Notes under the pieces: model-generated | Told to the model about the DNA's origin: nothing | Seen by the model: only the letters and a program-made list of their open reading frames with translations | Databases searched by the model: none | Program-made: the position numbers and the translations under genes | Shown here: positions 1 to 8,334 of the stretch, one piece after another | Numbering within the stretch: position 1 is the stretch's first letter | Layout of the letters: the number at the start of each line of letters is the position of its first letter | Assembly: GCF_020829595.1 (NCBI RefSeq) | Contig: NZ_JAIVFW010000024.1 | Coordinates: 32,955 to 96,954 of the forward strand | Direction of reading: 5' to 3' | Length of the DNA: 64,000 nt | Source of the DNA: Nostoc sp. CHAB 5844 | GTDB lineage: Bacteria > Cyanobacteriota > Cyanobacteriia > Cyanobacteriales > Nostocaceae

Positions 1-2
1 GT

Positions 3-458
3 GTCACTTTAGGCGGGACAGGTAAACAAAGTGGTAAACGCCATCCTACAGTCGGAGAAAATGTTGTAGTCGGTGCTGGTGCGAAGGTACTGGGCAATAT
101 TCACATTGGTAATAACGTCCGCATTGGTGCTGGGTCAGTAGTTCTCAGGGATGTGCCTTCTGATTGTACAGTGGTCGGCATTCCCGGTAGAATTGTTTAT
201 CGTTCTGGAGTCCGGGTTGCACCTCTAGAACACAATAACTTACCCGACTCTGAAGCAGAAGTAATTCGCGCTTTAGTTGATCGCATTGAAGCATTAGAAC
301 AACAAATCCAAACTCTACAGCAACTGCAACCTGCTGCGAAAACTCCTGTTTTGGTTGGTTGTGTAGCTGTCAACGAGCCTGAATCAAAACCAGAAGCTCC
401 TTTATGTAGCCTCAGAGATAAAGCCATACAAGAATTTCTCGATGGCGCGGGAATTTAA
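3..458 (+). CDS. cysE: Serine O-acetyltransferase, C-terminal part (cut by window start)
   Basis: This is the C-terminal part of serine acetyltransferase, which makes O-acetylserine for cysteine synthesis. The frame is open from the first bases of the window, so the N-terminal helical domain lies outside. What remains is a left-handed beta-helix of hexapeptide repeats (VTLGGTG, then VGENVVVGAGAKVLG, IGNNVRIGAGSVV) followed by the family's closing motif VGIPGRIV. A hydrophilic coiled-coil-like tail of about 80 residues rich in Glu and Gln follows, as is common in cyanobacterial CysE. A GTG at 153 lies inside the hexapeptide domain and is not a real start. The stop lies 14 bases before the next gene. 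Confidence 0.9.
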   Translation, partial: VTLGGTGKQSGKRHPTVGENVVVGAGAKVLGNIHIGNNVRIGAGSVVLRDVPSDCTVVGIPGRIVYRSGVRVAPLEHNNLPDSEAEVIRALVDRIEALEQQIQTLQQLQPAAKTPVLVGCVAVNEPESKPEAPLCSLRDKAIQEFLDGAGI

Positions 459-472
459 ATTATCAAACTAAA

Positions 473-1174
473 GTGATGAAGCAAGAGCCTCTGAGAAAAA
501 TTCTTCTGCATCATCAGCAGATCATAATTATTCTATTATTGCTAATCAGTGGCTCTTTACTCTACTTGCTTTTAGTTAGACTGGGGTTGATGGCTCCAAT
601 ACAAGAAATTCCTCAAATTTTGTGTATCAAAAATTGCCAACCTGAGCAAAATTTTCATACCCCTTTAGCAGGAAACCAGTTATTAAATTACGACAACCCA
701 CTTGAGCAATTAATTAGCAAAAATAGTAATAAAAAGAAAATATCTATTCTGATTGAAAAATCTCAGCATAGGCTCACACTTTACTATGACCTCAAACCAA
801 TCAAGTCCTACTCAGTAGTTTTTGGTAGTAACTCTCTTGGTGATAAGTACGGTGAAGGTGACAAAAAAACACCAGAAGGGATTTTAAGAATAAGAGACCT
901 TTATCCCCACCCACAATGGTCAAAATTCATGTGGTTGGATTATCCCAATGTTCAATCTTGGCAGAAGCATTTTCAGGCGAAGGCTGATGGTAAACTAGCT
1001 TGGCAGATTTCGATTGGCGGCGAAGTTGGCATACATGGTGTCCCAGTAGGTGCAGATAAGATGATAGACGATCGCTACAATTGGACTTTAGGTTGTCCTT
1101 CCTTGAAAAACAAAGATATAGATGAACTGTATCAATGGGTAGAAAAAGGTACAGTAGTTGAAATTTTACCTTAA
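473..1174 (+). CDS. L,D-transpeptidase (YkuD family), membrane-anchored
   Basis: This is a predicted periplasmic L,D-transpeptidase that cross-links or attaches proteins to peptidoglycan. Residues 16-36 form one hydrophobic membrane anchor. A YkuD domain fills roughly residues 88-233. The catalytic signature is visible as His188 in GIHGVPVG and Cys208 in TLGCPSL, about 20 residues apart as in the family. The reading frame can start at GTG 473 or ATG 476. The gene starts 14 bases after cysE and may be co-transcribed with it, although no functional link is evident. The family assignment is firm; the substrate is not known. Confidence 0.88.
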   Translation: MMKQEPLRKILLHHQQIIIILLLLISGSLLYLLLVRLGLMAPIQEIPQILCIKNCQPEQNFHTPLAGNQLLNYDNPLEQLISKNSNKKKISILIEKSQHRLTLYYDLKPIKSYSVVFGSNSLGDKYGEGDKKTPEGILRIRDLYPHPQWSKFMWLDYPNVQSWQKHFQAKADGKLAWQISIGGEVGIHGVPVGADKMIDDRYNWTLGCPSLKNKDIDELYQWVEKGTVVEILP

Positions 1175-1263
1175 ACTCAATAGACAGAATGTTCTAGCAA
1201 AGTATACTATCCCTTGTTCAAATCATATGGGCATTTTGTCCAGCAGACTTATCAGAGTGTATT

Positions 1264-1704
1264 ATGTCAATTCCACCATTAACTAAAAAGCTGCTTGCTG
1301 CCAAAAAAGTCAGAGGATTGAGCTTTGCAGACTTAGAAAAAATTTTGGGACGTGATGAAGTCTGGATTGCTGCTTTGTTTTATCGTCAAGCAACAGCTTC
1401 TCTGGAAGAAGCACAGAAACTTGCTGATTTGTTAGGGCTTGATTCAGAAGACGTTGCAGAACTGATTAGCTATCCCACAAAAGGCTTAGGCCCTGTTGTC
1501 CCAACTGATCCCTTGATTTACCGCTTCTACGAAATCATGCAAGTTTATGGAATGCCCATCAAGGAAGTTATTCAAGAAAAATTTGGTGATGGGATTATGA
1601 GTGCAATTGATTTTACTTTGGACATTGAAAAAGTAGAAGACTCCAAAGGCGATCGCGTTAAAGTTACAATGGATGGCAAATTCTTACCATATAAAAAGTG
1701 GTAA
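1264..1704 (+). CDS. cynS: Cyanate hydratase (cyanase)
   Basis: Cyanase converts cyanate and bicarbonate to carbamate and CO2, and the carbamate decays to ammonia, so it detoxifies cyanate and supplies nitrogen. The 146-aa length is standard. An N-terminal helical, HTH-like region (to about residue 75) precedes the C-terminal cyanase fold. The catalytic triad known for the family appears as Arg87 and Glu90 (in IYRFYEIMQ) and Ser113 (in GIMSAIDF). The C-terminus FLPYKKW is typical. In cyanobacteria cyanase is often under nitrogen (NtcA) control, but I see no perfect GTA-N8-TAC site in the 90 bases upstream. Confidence 0.95.
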   Translation: MSIPPLTKKLLAAKKVRGLSFADLEKILGRDEVWIAALFYRQATASLEEAQKLADLLGLDSEDVAELISYPTKGLGPVVPTDPLIYRFYEIMQVYGMPIKEVIQEKFGDGIMSAIDFTLDIEKVEDSKGDRVKVTMDGKFLPYKKW

Positions 1705-1922
1705 GTCATTTGTCATTGGTTAATAGTCATTTGTCCATAGTCAAAAGTTATTCTCCTCTGCTCCTCCAGCATAGCTGCCTCTGGTTGGTGAGCATAGCGC
1801 CGCCCTGAGCCTGTCGAAGGGTTGAACCACTGCTTCCTGCCTTGAAAGTGCTGAGTGCTGAGTAAAAATCCCAGTCCCTCTTTCATGATTGGCTGTGAAA
1901 CTTGTTTCATTGGGACTGCGTT

Positions 1923-2501
1923 CTATGGATTAACTTCCTCATAACACCATTCTTGATTTTCGTCAAGCTGATAAATACTTCTATTTTGTGGTTCACCCTG
2001 CAACTCTAAATGATCTACTTGCATGGGATCAAGTAATAGTAAGCAAAAGTTTGATACTGGTTGCACAGGATCGGGCGCTGGCGGTGTAAAAGCTCCTGGT
2101 GCTACGTCCCTAGGTTTACCAGGATGAGGCCAAGCAAATTGTAACCGTGCGGCATCACTCAGTTGTTGCCAAGTAGTGAGGCGGGCTGATTGTAGTACAG
2201 AATCTTTACTGTCCACCAAAGTCAAGCGACCTGAGATGCGAAACTGTTCGCGCGTGTTAGGGAAATACCAGCAAGCTTCCGCCCAAGGTTGGGTTTTGAT
2301 TTGGTCAATTTTATCGCTACGGGTGTCAGTAATAAATTTTAGCTGATTGGTATCTTGGAGAAAGTCACGAAAGACAACAGTCCGATTGGCAGGACGATGA
2401 TCTGCCCGGACTGTAGCTAATTGTAGATAACGAGCGTATATAAGACTACGGTTGCGATGCAAGGCGCGAGCGATCGCACCTCGCCAAGGAGCCAGAGACA
2501 T
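1923..2501 (-). CDS. Pyridoxamine 5'-phosphate oxidase-like flavoprotein
   Basis: This 192-aa protein has the split-barrel FMN-binding fold of the PNPOx family. The N-terminal part (LAPWRGAIARALHRN, then LATVRADHRPANRTVVFRDF) resembles the start of the Alr4456-type domain found in cyanobacteria and plants. The middle carries the SDKIDQIKTQPWAEACWYFP and EQFRISGRL segments that line the FMN site in this family. It is shorter than E. coli PdxH and lacks a clear substrate-binding C-terminal Arg-X-His motif, so classical vitamin B6 synthesis is uncertain. It is transcribed divergently from nrdJ, with about 125 bases between the two starts. Confidence 0.85.
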   Translation of the reverse strand: MSLAPWRGAIARALHRNRSLIYARYLQLATVRADHRPANRTVVFRDFLQDTNQLKFITDTRSDKIDQIKTQPWAEACWYFPNTREQFRISGRLTLVDSKDSVLQSARLTTWQQLSDAARLQFAWPHPGKPRDVAPGAFTPPAPDPVQPVSNFCLLLLDPMQVDHLELQGEPQNRSIYQLDENQEWCYEEVNP

Positions 2502-2625
2502 TGTGTAGTTTCATTACTATGGGTACAGCTACAGACGTAGCGCAAAGTGGTAAATTTTGCAATCTTTTATCCTCAACCTACTTGGCGTATAGTCGTAATC
2601 TGTTCAAAAGCAACAAGACTGGATT

Positions 2626-2883
2626 ATGGTTCGAGAGTTAGAAAGAAAACGTCAGGGTATCACGTTTCCAGAAACTGCGCCAGCAGCCAATCCTGTATTT
2701 TTCAGGACTTACAGCCGTCGGACTGCGGCAGGACTGAGAGAATCATGGGATGAGGTGTGCGATCGCACCATCCAAGGTTTAATTGAATTAGGTAAGCTAA
2801 ACCCAGAAGAAATTGCCCTTTTAGAAAAGACACAACGCCAACTCAAAGCCCTACCCAGTGGCCGTTGGCTCTGGGTAGGTGGC
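2626..2883 (+). CDS. nrdJ: Ribonucleoside-triphosphate reductase NrdJ, exon 1
   Basis: This is the first 86 codons of adenosylcobalamin-dependent (class II) ribonucleotide reductase, which makes dNTPs. The start MVRELERKRQGITFPET and the segment NPVFFRTYSRR are typical of cyanobacterial NrdJ. The frame runs to GRWLWVGG and then hits a stop within three codons, because a group II intron begins at the GTGTG of position 2884. Reading resumes at 5462 with TNWITKPKNFSGGY, giving the expected uninterrupted WVGGTNW sequence after splicing. The three exons together would encode about 765 residues, a usual length for this enzyme. Confidence 0.9.
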
Positions 2884-3556
2884 GTGTGATTCGTTGAGTC
2901 GAAACTGGCTCTAAGAAAGGCTTTCAGCCATTTCTTATGAGCCTTGGGATGACTTTCCTGGTTCTTAATAATCCGATACAAATACCTAAACGGATAACCG
3001 AATAGAGAGATGTACGGATAACCGAACCTTGATAACTGTATAACCTTGTAGGTGATGTGGTGATTACATCACAAAGTCCTACCCTCCAAGCGTGGGAGTG
3101 AAAGCATTTCCCCTACCTAGCGACTGGTTATCAAAGGGTAAAGCGGGGAAAAACGCTGGTAACACCAAACCATGAGGTGAATCCCAGCAAGCAAGAGTGC
3201 ATGGACAACGAAAGTAAAGGTACGTCTGAACGGTCGTAACCCAATAAGCAGCGAAAAGAATGGTTGATACGCTGCGGTCAAAAGACACTGAGGCACATAG
3301 GAACCCGAAAGTACCGCCATAAAGGTCACGCTTTCCTGTCTCCGGCTGAGTAGTACCGTCCTAAACGCTCAAACTAAAGGTTATACGGAACGAAGTAATC
3401 CTGTTTGTGGCTCTCTAAAAGGTCGATTTTAGAGCAGGAACCAATCCGCAAGCCCTAACAGGAAGAGATGGAATCAGAAGCAAATGCCCACCCGTAATGG
3501 GTGTGGATACGCTGACAGATTCCCGATGATTTGGAAGATAGAGTTTCAATAAAGCA

Positions 3557-5455
3557 ATGGAAATGACTAAAACACGGGAAAAACCGATGGTGGTATGGAC
3601 ACAAGTGAACTGGCGCAAGCTAGAACGCACAGTGTACAAGTTGCAAAAGAGAATCTATCAAGCCTCTCAAAGGGGAGATGTCAAAACAGTGCGAAAACTG
3701 CAAAAGACTCTTCTGAATTCCTGGTCTGCCAAAATGCTTGCCGTTAGGAAAGTAACTCAGGATAACCAAGGAAAGAATACAGCCGGAGTAGATGGTAAAA
3801 AGGCTCTAACGCCTCAATCCCGGTTAGAGCTAGTGGAAACACTAGAGCTAAACCATAAATCCACCCCTACCCGCAGAGTATGGATTCCCAAGCCTGGGAA
3901 AACAGAAAAACGACACGGCAGTTGCTACAACGGGGGGAACCCCCCTTCGGGTTCACAGTTGCCTGCGGAGGGAAACCCTCCCGCAGCACTGATTCACCGC
4001 AACGCGCTGCCTCCCTTGGGTATCCCCACTATTACTGAACGGGCAAAACAAGCACTTGTGAAACTAGCTTTGGAACCCGAATGGGAAGCCAAGTTTGAGC
4101 CTAATAGCTATGGATTCCGACCCGGTAGAAGCTGCATGGATGCCATTGAGGGTATCAAAGTAGCAATCAAGCAAAAGAGTAAATATGTTCTAGATGCCGA
4201 CATTGCTAAATGCTTTGATAAAATTGACCATACGAAACTATTAGATAAAATCAATACGTTTCCTAAACTCCGCAGACAGATTAAAGCATGGATGAAATCT
4301 GGTGTTTACGATAGCGGAACATGGTTTCCAACTGATGAAGGAACCCCTCAAGGCGGTGTCATCTCGCCGCTATTGGCAAATATTGCTTTACATGGAATGG
4401 AAAAAACGGTTAAAGAATTTGCCCGAACTCTTCCAGGGAAAAAGGACAACAATGAGAAGGAAATAACCTTAGTCAGATATGCTGATGATTTTGTCATCCT
4501 ACATCCCAAACTGGATGTAATTATGAAAGCTAAAGCATTGATTGAGGAATTTCTCAACGATATTGGTTTAGAACTTAGACCAGAAAAAACTCGTATAAGT
4601 CACACCCTGGAGAAAATGGAAGAAGAAACCCCTGGTTTTGATTTCCTCGGCTTTAATATCCGCCAGTATCCAGTAGGAAAATATGCCACAGGGAAAAACA
4701 CACATGGCAAACCACTAGGCTACAAGACATACATTAAGCCAAGCAAAGAAGCTGTGAAGGCTCATTACCAAAGGTTAGCAAACGAAATTGACAAGTTAAA
4801 ATCCTGTCAATCCCAAATAGAGCTAATTAAACGTTTGAACCCAATCATCACTGGATGGAGCAATTATTACTCCAAAGTTAACAGTGCTGAAACCTTTAAA
4901 GAGTTAGACCATCTTCTAACACTGAAGCTAATTGCATGGACTAAAGCTAGACATCTTCACAAATCTACAAAACGGTGGACAGGAAAATATTTTGGCATTC
5001 AAAACGGGTCATCCTGGGTATTCCGGGCAGTTACAGATAACAAGAACTTGTATCTTGTTTATCATGGTGATTTTCATATCCAGAAATTTACCAAAGTTAA
5101 AGGAGAAGTTAGCCCCTACAATGGCGACTTTTTCTACTGGGCTACCCGCATGGGTAAAAGTGTTGAATTACCTACTAGAGTCTCCAAACTGCTGAAAAAG
5201 CAGAATGGAAAATGCACTGAGTGCAGTATGTACTTCAGAGATGGAGATGTAATGGAAGTAGACCATGTTATTCCTCGCTCTCAAGGAGGAAAAGACAGCT
5301 ACAACAATTACCAACTACTGCACAGGCACTGTCACGACATCAAAACCAAACGAGACGGTACTCATGACAAGAGCCAAATCGTTGAGGAGCCGTGTGATGC
5401 GAAAGTATCACGCACGGTTCTGAAGCCGAGTCACATCAGCGATGGTGTGGCTTAG
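3557..5455 (+). CDS. Group II intron-encoded reverse transcriptase/maturase with HNH endonuclease
   Basis: This 632-aa multifunctional protein is encoded in intron domain IV. It has an RT domain with YADD at about residues 309-312 (in LVRYADDFVIL) and upstream RT motifs (NSYGFRPGRSCMDAI, TPQGGVISPLLANIAL). A maturase X-domain follows (INRLNPIITGWSNYY-like region). The C-terminal HNH nuclease has CTEC, then EVDHVIPRSQGG and LLHRHCHD. Two oddities stand out. Residues 120-152 are a 33-residue insert between TEKR and PLGIPT, where related proteins read straight through. The frame also continues through ribozyme domains V and VI (ending SHISDGVA), so translation would run over the catalytic RNA helix. 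The probable start is ATG 3557 or the ATG shortly after it. Confidence 0.9.
   Translation: MEMTKTREKPMVVWTQVNWRKLERTVYKLQKRIYQASQRGDVKTVRKLQKTLLNSWSAKMLAVRKVTQDNQGKNTAGVDGKKALTPQSRLELVETLELNHKSTPTRRVWIPKPGKTEKRHGSCYNGGNPPSGSQLPAEGNPPAALIHRNALPPLGIPTITERAKQALVKLALEPEWEAKFEPNSYGFRPGRSCMDAIEGIKVAIKQKSKYVLDADIAKCFDKIDHTKLLDKINTFPKLRRQIKAWMKSGVYDSGTWFPTDEGTPQGGVISPLLANIALHGMEKTVKEFARTLPGKKDNNEKEITLVRYADDFVILHPKLDVIMKAKALIEEFLNDIGLELRPEKTRISHTLEKMEEETPGFDFLGFNIRQYPVGKYATGKNTHGKPLGYKTYIKPSKEAVKAHYQRLANEIDKLKSCQSQIELIKRLNPIITGWSNYYSKVNSAETFKELDHLLTLKLIAWTKARHLHKSTKRWTGKYFGIQNGSSWVFRAVTDNKNLYLVYHGDFHIQKFTKVKGEVSPYNGDFFYWATRMGKSVELPTRVSKLLKKQNGKCTECSMYFRDGDVMEVDHVIPRSQGGKDSYNNYQLLHRHCHDIKTKRDGTHDKSQIVEEPCDAKVSRTVLKPSHISDGVA
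3914..4012 (+). repeat. 99-bp palindromic dispersed repeat inserted in frame in the RT gene
   Basis: The insert is 99 bases (33 codons) and keeps the reading frame. It has nested inverted repeats: GGCAGTTGC near the left end faces GCAACGCGCTGCC at the right end, GGGGGG pairs with CCCCCC, and CTGCGGAGGG faces CCCTCCCGCAG with one bulge. A 14-base stretch TTGCTACAACGGGG (3922-3935) recurs at 21346-21359 in an intergenic repeat, and the CCGCAACGC stretch recurs at about 21409. It is therefore a copy of a mobile dispersed repeat rather than native RT sequence. Confidence 0.8.
5387..5420 (+). ncRNA. Group II intron domain V
   Basis: This is a 34-nt hairpin starting GAGCCGTGTG and ending CACGGTTC. 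It has a GAAA tetraloop and the bulge expected of domain V, the catalytic core of group II introns. The domain VI helix (GCCGAGTCACATC facing GATGGTGTGGC) follows directly and ends at the 3' splice site 5461/5462. Confidence 0.9.
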
Positions 5456-5461
5456 GGTAAT

Positions 5462-6430
5462 ACAAATTGGATAACCAAACCAAAGAACTTTTCTGGTGGA
5501 TACAATTGCACCTCCACCAATCTCCAAGACTGGAAAGCCTTTGGCTTAATGATGGATCTAGCCATGATGGGCTGCGGCACAGGAGCCATCATCGAACCCC
5601 AATATATTAATCAACTGCCTGCCATCCGTAATCGCCTCCATGTCACTGTAAAAGGCGAAATTGGGAGCAACGCGAAAAACTTACGTCGTGAATTTACACA
5701 AAGCCATATAGAAGGCAATAGCACTACCATTCATGTTGGCGATAGCCGTGAAGGTTGGGTTAAATCTTATCAAACTCTTTTAGAACTCTCCTCAGATGAA
5801 AGATTTACTGGTGAAGTAGAAGTATTTGTTGATATTGGCGATGTCCGTCAAGCCGGGGAAACCCTCAACGGTTTTGGCGGTGTTGCCAATCCTGTAAAAT
5901 TACCTGGGTTGTATCAACGTTGTGCTGGCATCCTGAATAACGCTTTGGGCAGACAATTAAATTCTGTCGAATGCTGCTTATTAATTGACGAAGCTGCTGT
6001 TACAATTGTTGCAGGAAATATACGTAGAAGTGCGGGGATGCGTCAGTTTACAGCTGATGATGAACTTGCAGCTACAGCCAAGGATAACTTGTGGCAGCAG
6101 GATGAAAACGGCAACTGGCGCATTGATCCTGAGCGTGATGCTTTACGCATGGCGAATCATACCAGAGTGTTTCACCGCAAGCCAACTTTAGAAGAAGCGA
6201 TCGCAGCTGTCCGTAAACAATATTACAGTGGCGAAGGTGCAATTCAGTGGGCTGGGGAAGCTGTAGCGAGAGCTAACTGCGATTTGTTAACTACACAAGC
6301 CTTGAAAAAAGAGTTCTTACAAGCTTACGACCAAGGAAAAGCTAAAGATTGGTTACAACAACGCTACCCAGAAATTGATGCTAGTGAATTAGAACATCGT
6401 TTAGCTCGTTTTGGGTTAAACCCGTGTGGT
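5462..6430 (+). CDS. nrdJ: Ribonucleoside-triphosphate reductase NrdJ, exon 2
   Basis: These 323 codons, in frame after the group II intron, start TNWITKPKNFSGGYNCTSTN. They include the MMDLAMMGCGTGAIIEP region of the class II reductase barrel and the SPLICE-neutral segment RRSAGMRQF. The exon ends at FGLNPCG, the loop that carries the thiyl-radical cysteine. Here the sequence breaks: the next codons are ATT and TAG, and the catalytic glutamate of the family motif NPCGE appears only at 6794, 363 bases later. Translation of the unspliced message would stop at 6436, so without removal of the second intron no active enzyme can form. Confidence 0.9.
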
Positions 6431-6793
6431 ATTTAGCTGATATTTGCCTCACGTAAAAAACCCCGCAAATACGGGGGAAGCTGAGATGCTAATCCCGTGG
6501 TAATCAATAGAACTAAAAAGCTGTTGACACCGTACAGCGTAGAGAGTGAAACTAAATTGCAATGGAAATTGTTTTTTAGAATATAACCTCTCCAAGAGTG
6601 CGGGGGTGCGTGTGACTAGCACTTTCTATGGCTATTCAGGTTTTTATGGTTGTCAAATTGTTGTAGGAAAACCCTCTAGTCGTAAAGAAATGCTGTATTA
6701 TTTACGGTCATATGTACAAAATGTACGCGGAGCTACAGGGAATCTAGAACCTGTAGAACTAGAGGATAAAAAGCCTCTGGGTTAACAAAACTG
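6431..6793 (+). ncRNA. Probable group I intron splitting the NrdJ active-site motif
   Basis: The 363-nt insert separates GGT (Gly) from GAA (Glu) of NPCG|E. It shows group I hallmarks: the upstream exon ends in U and the insert ends in G. The exon end CGUGUGGU can pair with the internal guide GCCUCACG (about 6446-6453), with a U.G wobble at the splice site and one U-U mismatch (P1). A CCCCG/CGGGG hairpin follows (P2-like). A GAGAG/CUCUC pairing flanking a CAAUGGAAAUUG hairpin resembles P7 around P8. An AGAGG/CCUCU hairpin stands near the 3' end. A small open frame (6546-6785) inside it lacks any endonuclease motif I recognise. The full core fold was not computed. Confidence 0.75.
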
Positions 6794-7864
6794 GAAATTC
6801 TTGGTAGCAATTTTCACTGCAATCTTTCAGAGATTCATCTCAATCAAATTGACCCATTTAACTATAAAGAACAAGAGGAAGCTTTCATTGCTGGGGCGTT
6901 ATCTGTAGCCACACTTTTGAATCATCAATTTTTGGAACCGCGCTATCAATACAGCCGGGAATTAGACCCAATTGTAGGGGTTTCTTTTACTGGTTTATTT
7001 GATTTCTTTGTCCATGCTTTTGGTGTGGACTGGTTGCGCTGGTGGGCAGAGGGTAGACCTGCATCACCCCAAGGGTTAGCATTTAAGCACCAAGAAGAAA
7101 AATATCTCAGCTTTTGGAGAGAAGTTGTACATAAGGCAGTGTGGGATTATTGCGATCGCCATCATCTTAAACGTCCTAATCGTTGTACAACAGTCCAACC
7201 AAGCGGTACTAAAGCTCTGTTATCTGGCGCTAGTTCTGGTTGGCATCCACCCAAAGCCCAAAGATTTATTCGTCGGATTACTTTCCGCAAAAATGACCCA
7301 GTAGCTTTAGCTTGTATTGACTACGGCTACAATGTCATTCCCTCCCAAGCTGACAAAGATGAACAAGGCAATTTGCTAAATGATCCTTTCGATAAGCGCG
7401 TTAGTGAATGGTTGGTGGAAATTCCTGTCGCTGTCCCTTGGGCTGATTTACCTGGTGCTGATCAAATTGATGTTTCCAAATTTCCTGTCTTAGCCCAATT
7501 TGATTTTGTTATGCAAGTTCAGCGCCATTACGTCACACACAACACATCGGCTACCCTAGAACTACGTGCTGATGAAGTTGAACCTTTAGGACAACGGATT
7601 TACGAAGCCATCCAAAATGATGAAGGTTATATTTCCGCAGCGCTGTTGGCAAGATTTGACGATTTACAATCATTCCCCCGGTTGCCATTTGAGCCAATAG
7701 ACAAAGCAACTTATGAACGTTTATCTCAAGAAGTGCTAACACGACGCAAAACTGATGATTTCTGTGCTGTTCTCAGCCGCTACGATTCTGGTGAGTTAAC
7801 AGAGGCAGGCCCTAGTGGTTGTGATTCTGATAAGTGTATGTTCCCAGATCAACAACCCAACTAG
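6794..7864 (+). CDS. nrdJ: Ribonucleoside-triphosphate reductase NrdJ, exon 3
   Basis: This is the C-terminal 356 codons. It opens with the rest of the active-site motif (EILGSNFHCNLSEIHLNQIDPFNYKEQ) and continues through FEPRYQYSRELDPIVGVSFTGL-type barrel strands and TVQPSGTKALLSGASSG. It ends in GCDSDKCMFPDQQ, the C-terminal cysteine tail that re-reduces the active site. The reading frame is open upstream of the first internal ATG back to the group I splice site at 6793/6794. No frameshift is seen, so the gene looks functional once both introns are removed. Confidence 0.9.
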   Translation, partial: EILGSNFHCNLSEIHLNQIDPFNYKEQEEAFIAGALSVATLLNHQFLEPRYQYSRELDPIVGVSFTGLFDFFVHAFGVDWLRWWAEGRPASPQGLAFKHQEEKYLSFWREVVHKAVWDYCDRHHLKRPNRCTTVQPSGTKALLSGASSGWHPPKAQRFIRRITFRKNDPVALACIDYGYNVIPSQADKDEQGNLLNDPFDKRVSEWLVEIPVAVPWADLPGADQIDVSKFPVLAQFDFVMQVQRHYVTHNTSATLELRADEVEPLGQRIYEAIQNDEGYISAALLARFDDLQSFPRLPFEPIDKATYERLSQEVLTRRKTDDFCAVLSRYDSGELTEAGPSGCDSDKCMFPDQQPN

Positions 7865-7879
7865 ACGCAGACGCTAGTA

Positions 7880-7948
7880 AGTAAAAAGGCAAAAGTAAAA
7901 AGGTAAAAGATTTATTATTTTGACTTTTGCTTTTTTACTTTTTACTTT
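7880..7948. terminator. Inverted repeat after nrdJ, probable terminator
   Basis: AGTAAAAAGGCAAAAGT faces ACTTTTGCTTTTTTACTT across about 26 bases, 16 bases after the nrdJ stop. It is AT-rich with a T-run in the right arm. Similar repeats follow tal, so it may also be a dispersed repeat. Confidence 0.5.
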
Positions 7949-8018
7949 GAATCCCTAATCCCACGTTACGATTGATAAAAAAGTAATAATTTTTTATGGC
8001 AGTGCCAGGAGATTTTTA

Positions 8019-8237
8019 ATGTTTCTTGATGAATTGTCACCAATATTTAAAGAGTTAACTCAGCACCCAGTATCATTTCTAGGTGGTTTTTTCTCTGGAG
8101 TGCTAAGACTTAACCTTAAGGATGATCCTGTTAAAAGCTGGCTGGATCAACAAAGAGGTGTAACTAGCTACACTACTTCCACCACTGAAGCTAATAATGG
8201 TAAAGCCACTGGCCCGCAGACAATTTCAATTGAATAA
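8019..8237 (+). CDS. Small conserved-type hypothetical protein (72 aa)
   Basis: This short protein is preceded by a good ribosome binding site (CAGGAG, seven bases before ATG). The first half is moderately hydrophobic (HPVSFLGGFFSGVLRL), and the second half is polar and rich in Thr, Ser and Asn. There is no full membrane segment and no motif I recognise. It stands alone between nrdJ and the RRM gene and is followed by a strong nested inverted repeat. Small proteins of this kind are widespread in filamentous cyanobacteria; the function is unknown. Confidence 0.65.
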   Translation: MFLDELSPIFKELTQHPVSFLGGFFSGVLRLNLKDDPVKSWLDQQRGVTSYTTSTTEANNGKATGPQTISIE

Positions 8238-8244
8238 ATTTGCA

Positions 8245-8334
8245 GCTAATTTCCAATCTAATTAGTCGCTCTGTACCTGCAACTCCTACTATCACAGGTT
8301 AAAGAAAGTTGCAGGTACATTTTTGGAAATTAGC
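8245..8334. repeat. Nested inverted repeat (terminator or cruciform element)
   Basis: Outer arms GCTAATTTCCAA (8245-8256) and TTGGAAATTAGC (8323-8334) enclose inner arms TGTACCTGCAACT (8272-8284) and AGTTGCAGGTACA (8307-8319). It lies just after the 72-aa gene and probably terminates it. The two-level symmetry is more than a terminator needs. Confidence 0.75.

Larger units (their letters stand above)
2884..5461 (+). mobile_element. Group II intron (complete, with RT/maturase) inside nrdJ
   Basis: The 2578-bp insert begins with the group II consensus GTGTG (2884) and ends in AT (5461). Removing it exactly restores the nrdJ frame (GGC|ACA, Gly-Thr). About 670 bases of untranslated ribozyme core (domains I-III) precede a reverse transcriptase gene in domain IV. 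A canonical 34-nt domain V lies at 5387-5420 and a domain VI helix follows. The organisation, with an HNH endonuclease on the RT, matches the bacterial CL1/CL2-type mobile introns common in cyanobacteria. It is probably splicing-competent, since nrdJ depends on it unless a second reductase exists elsewhere. Confidence 0.92.

Noticed and set aside
2547..2753. Open frame overlapping the nrdJ start on the plus strand
   Set aside because: It is out of frame with the clear NrdJ N-terminus at 2626, has no ribosome site and shows no protein-like pattern.
6546..6785. 79-codon frame inside the second nrdJ insert as an intron-encoded endonuclease
   Set aside because: It has no LAGLIDADG, GIY-YIG or HNH motif, and it overlaps predicted ribozyme helices; probably a chance opening.
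6431..6793. Intein in NrdJ
   Set aside because: The reading frame stops two codons after the exon and the insert lacks intein blocks; RNA splicing fits better.
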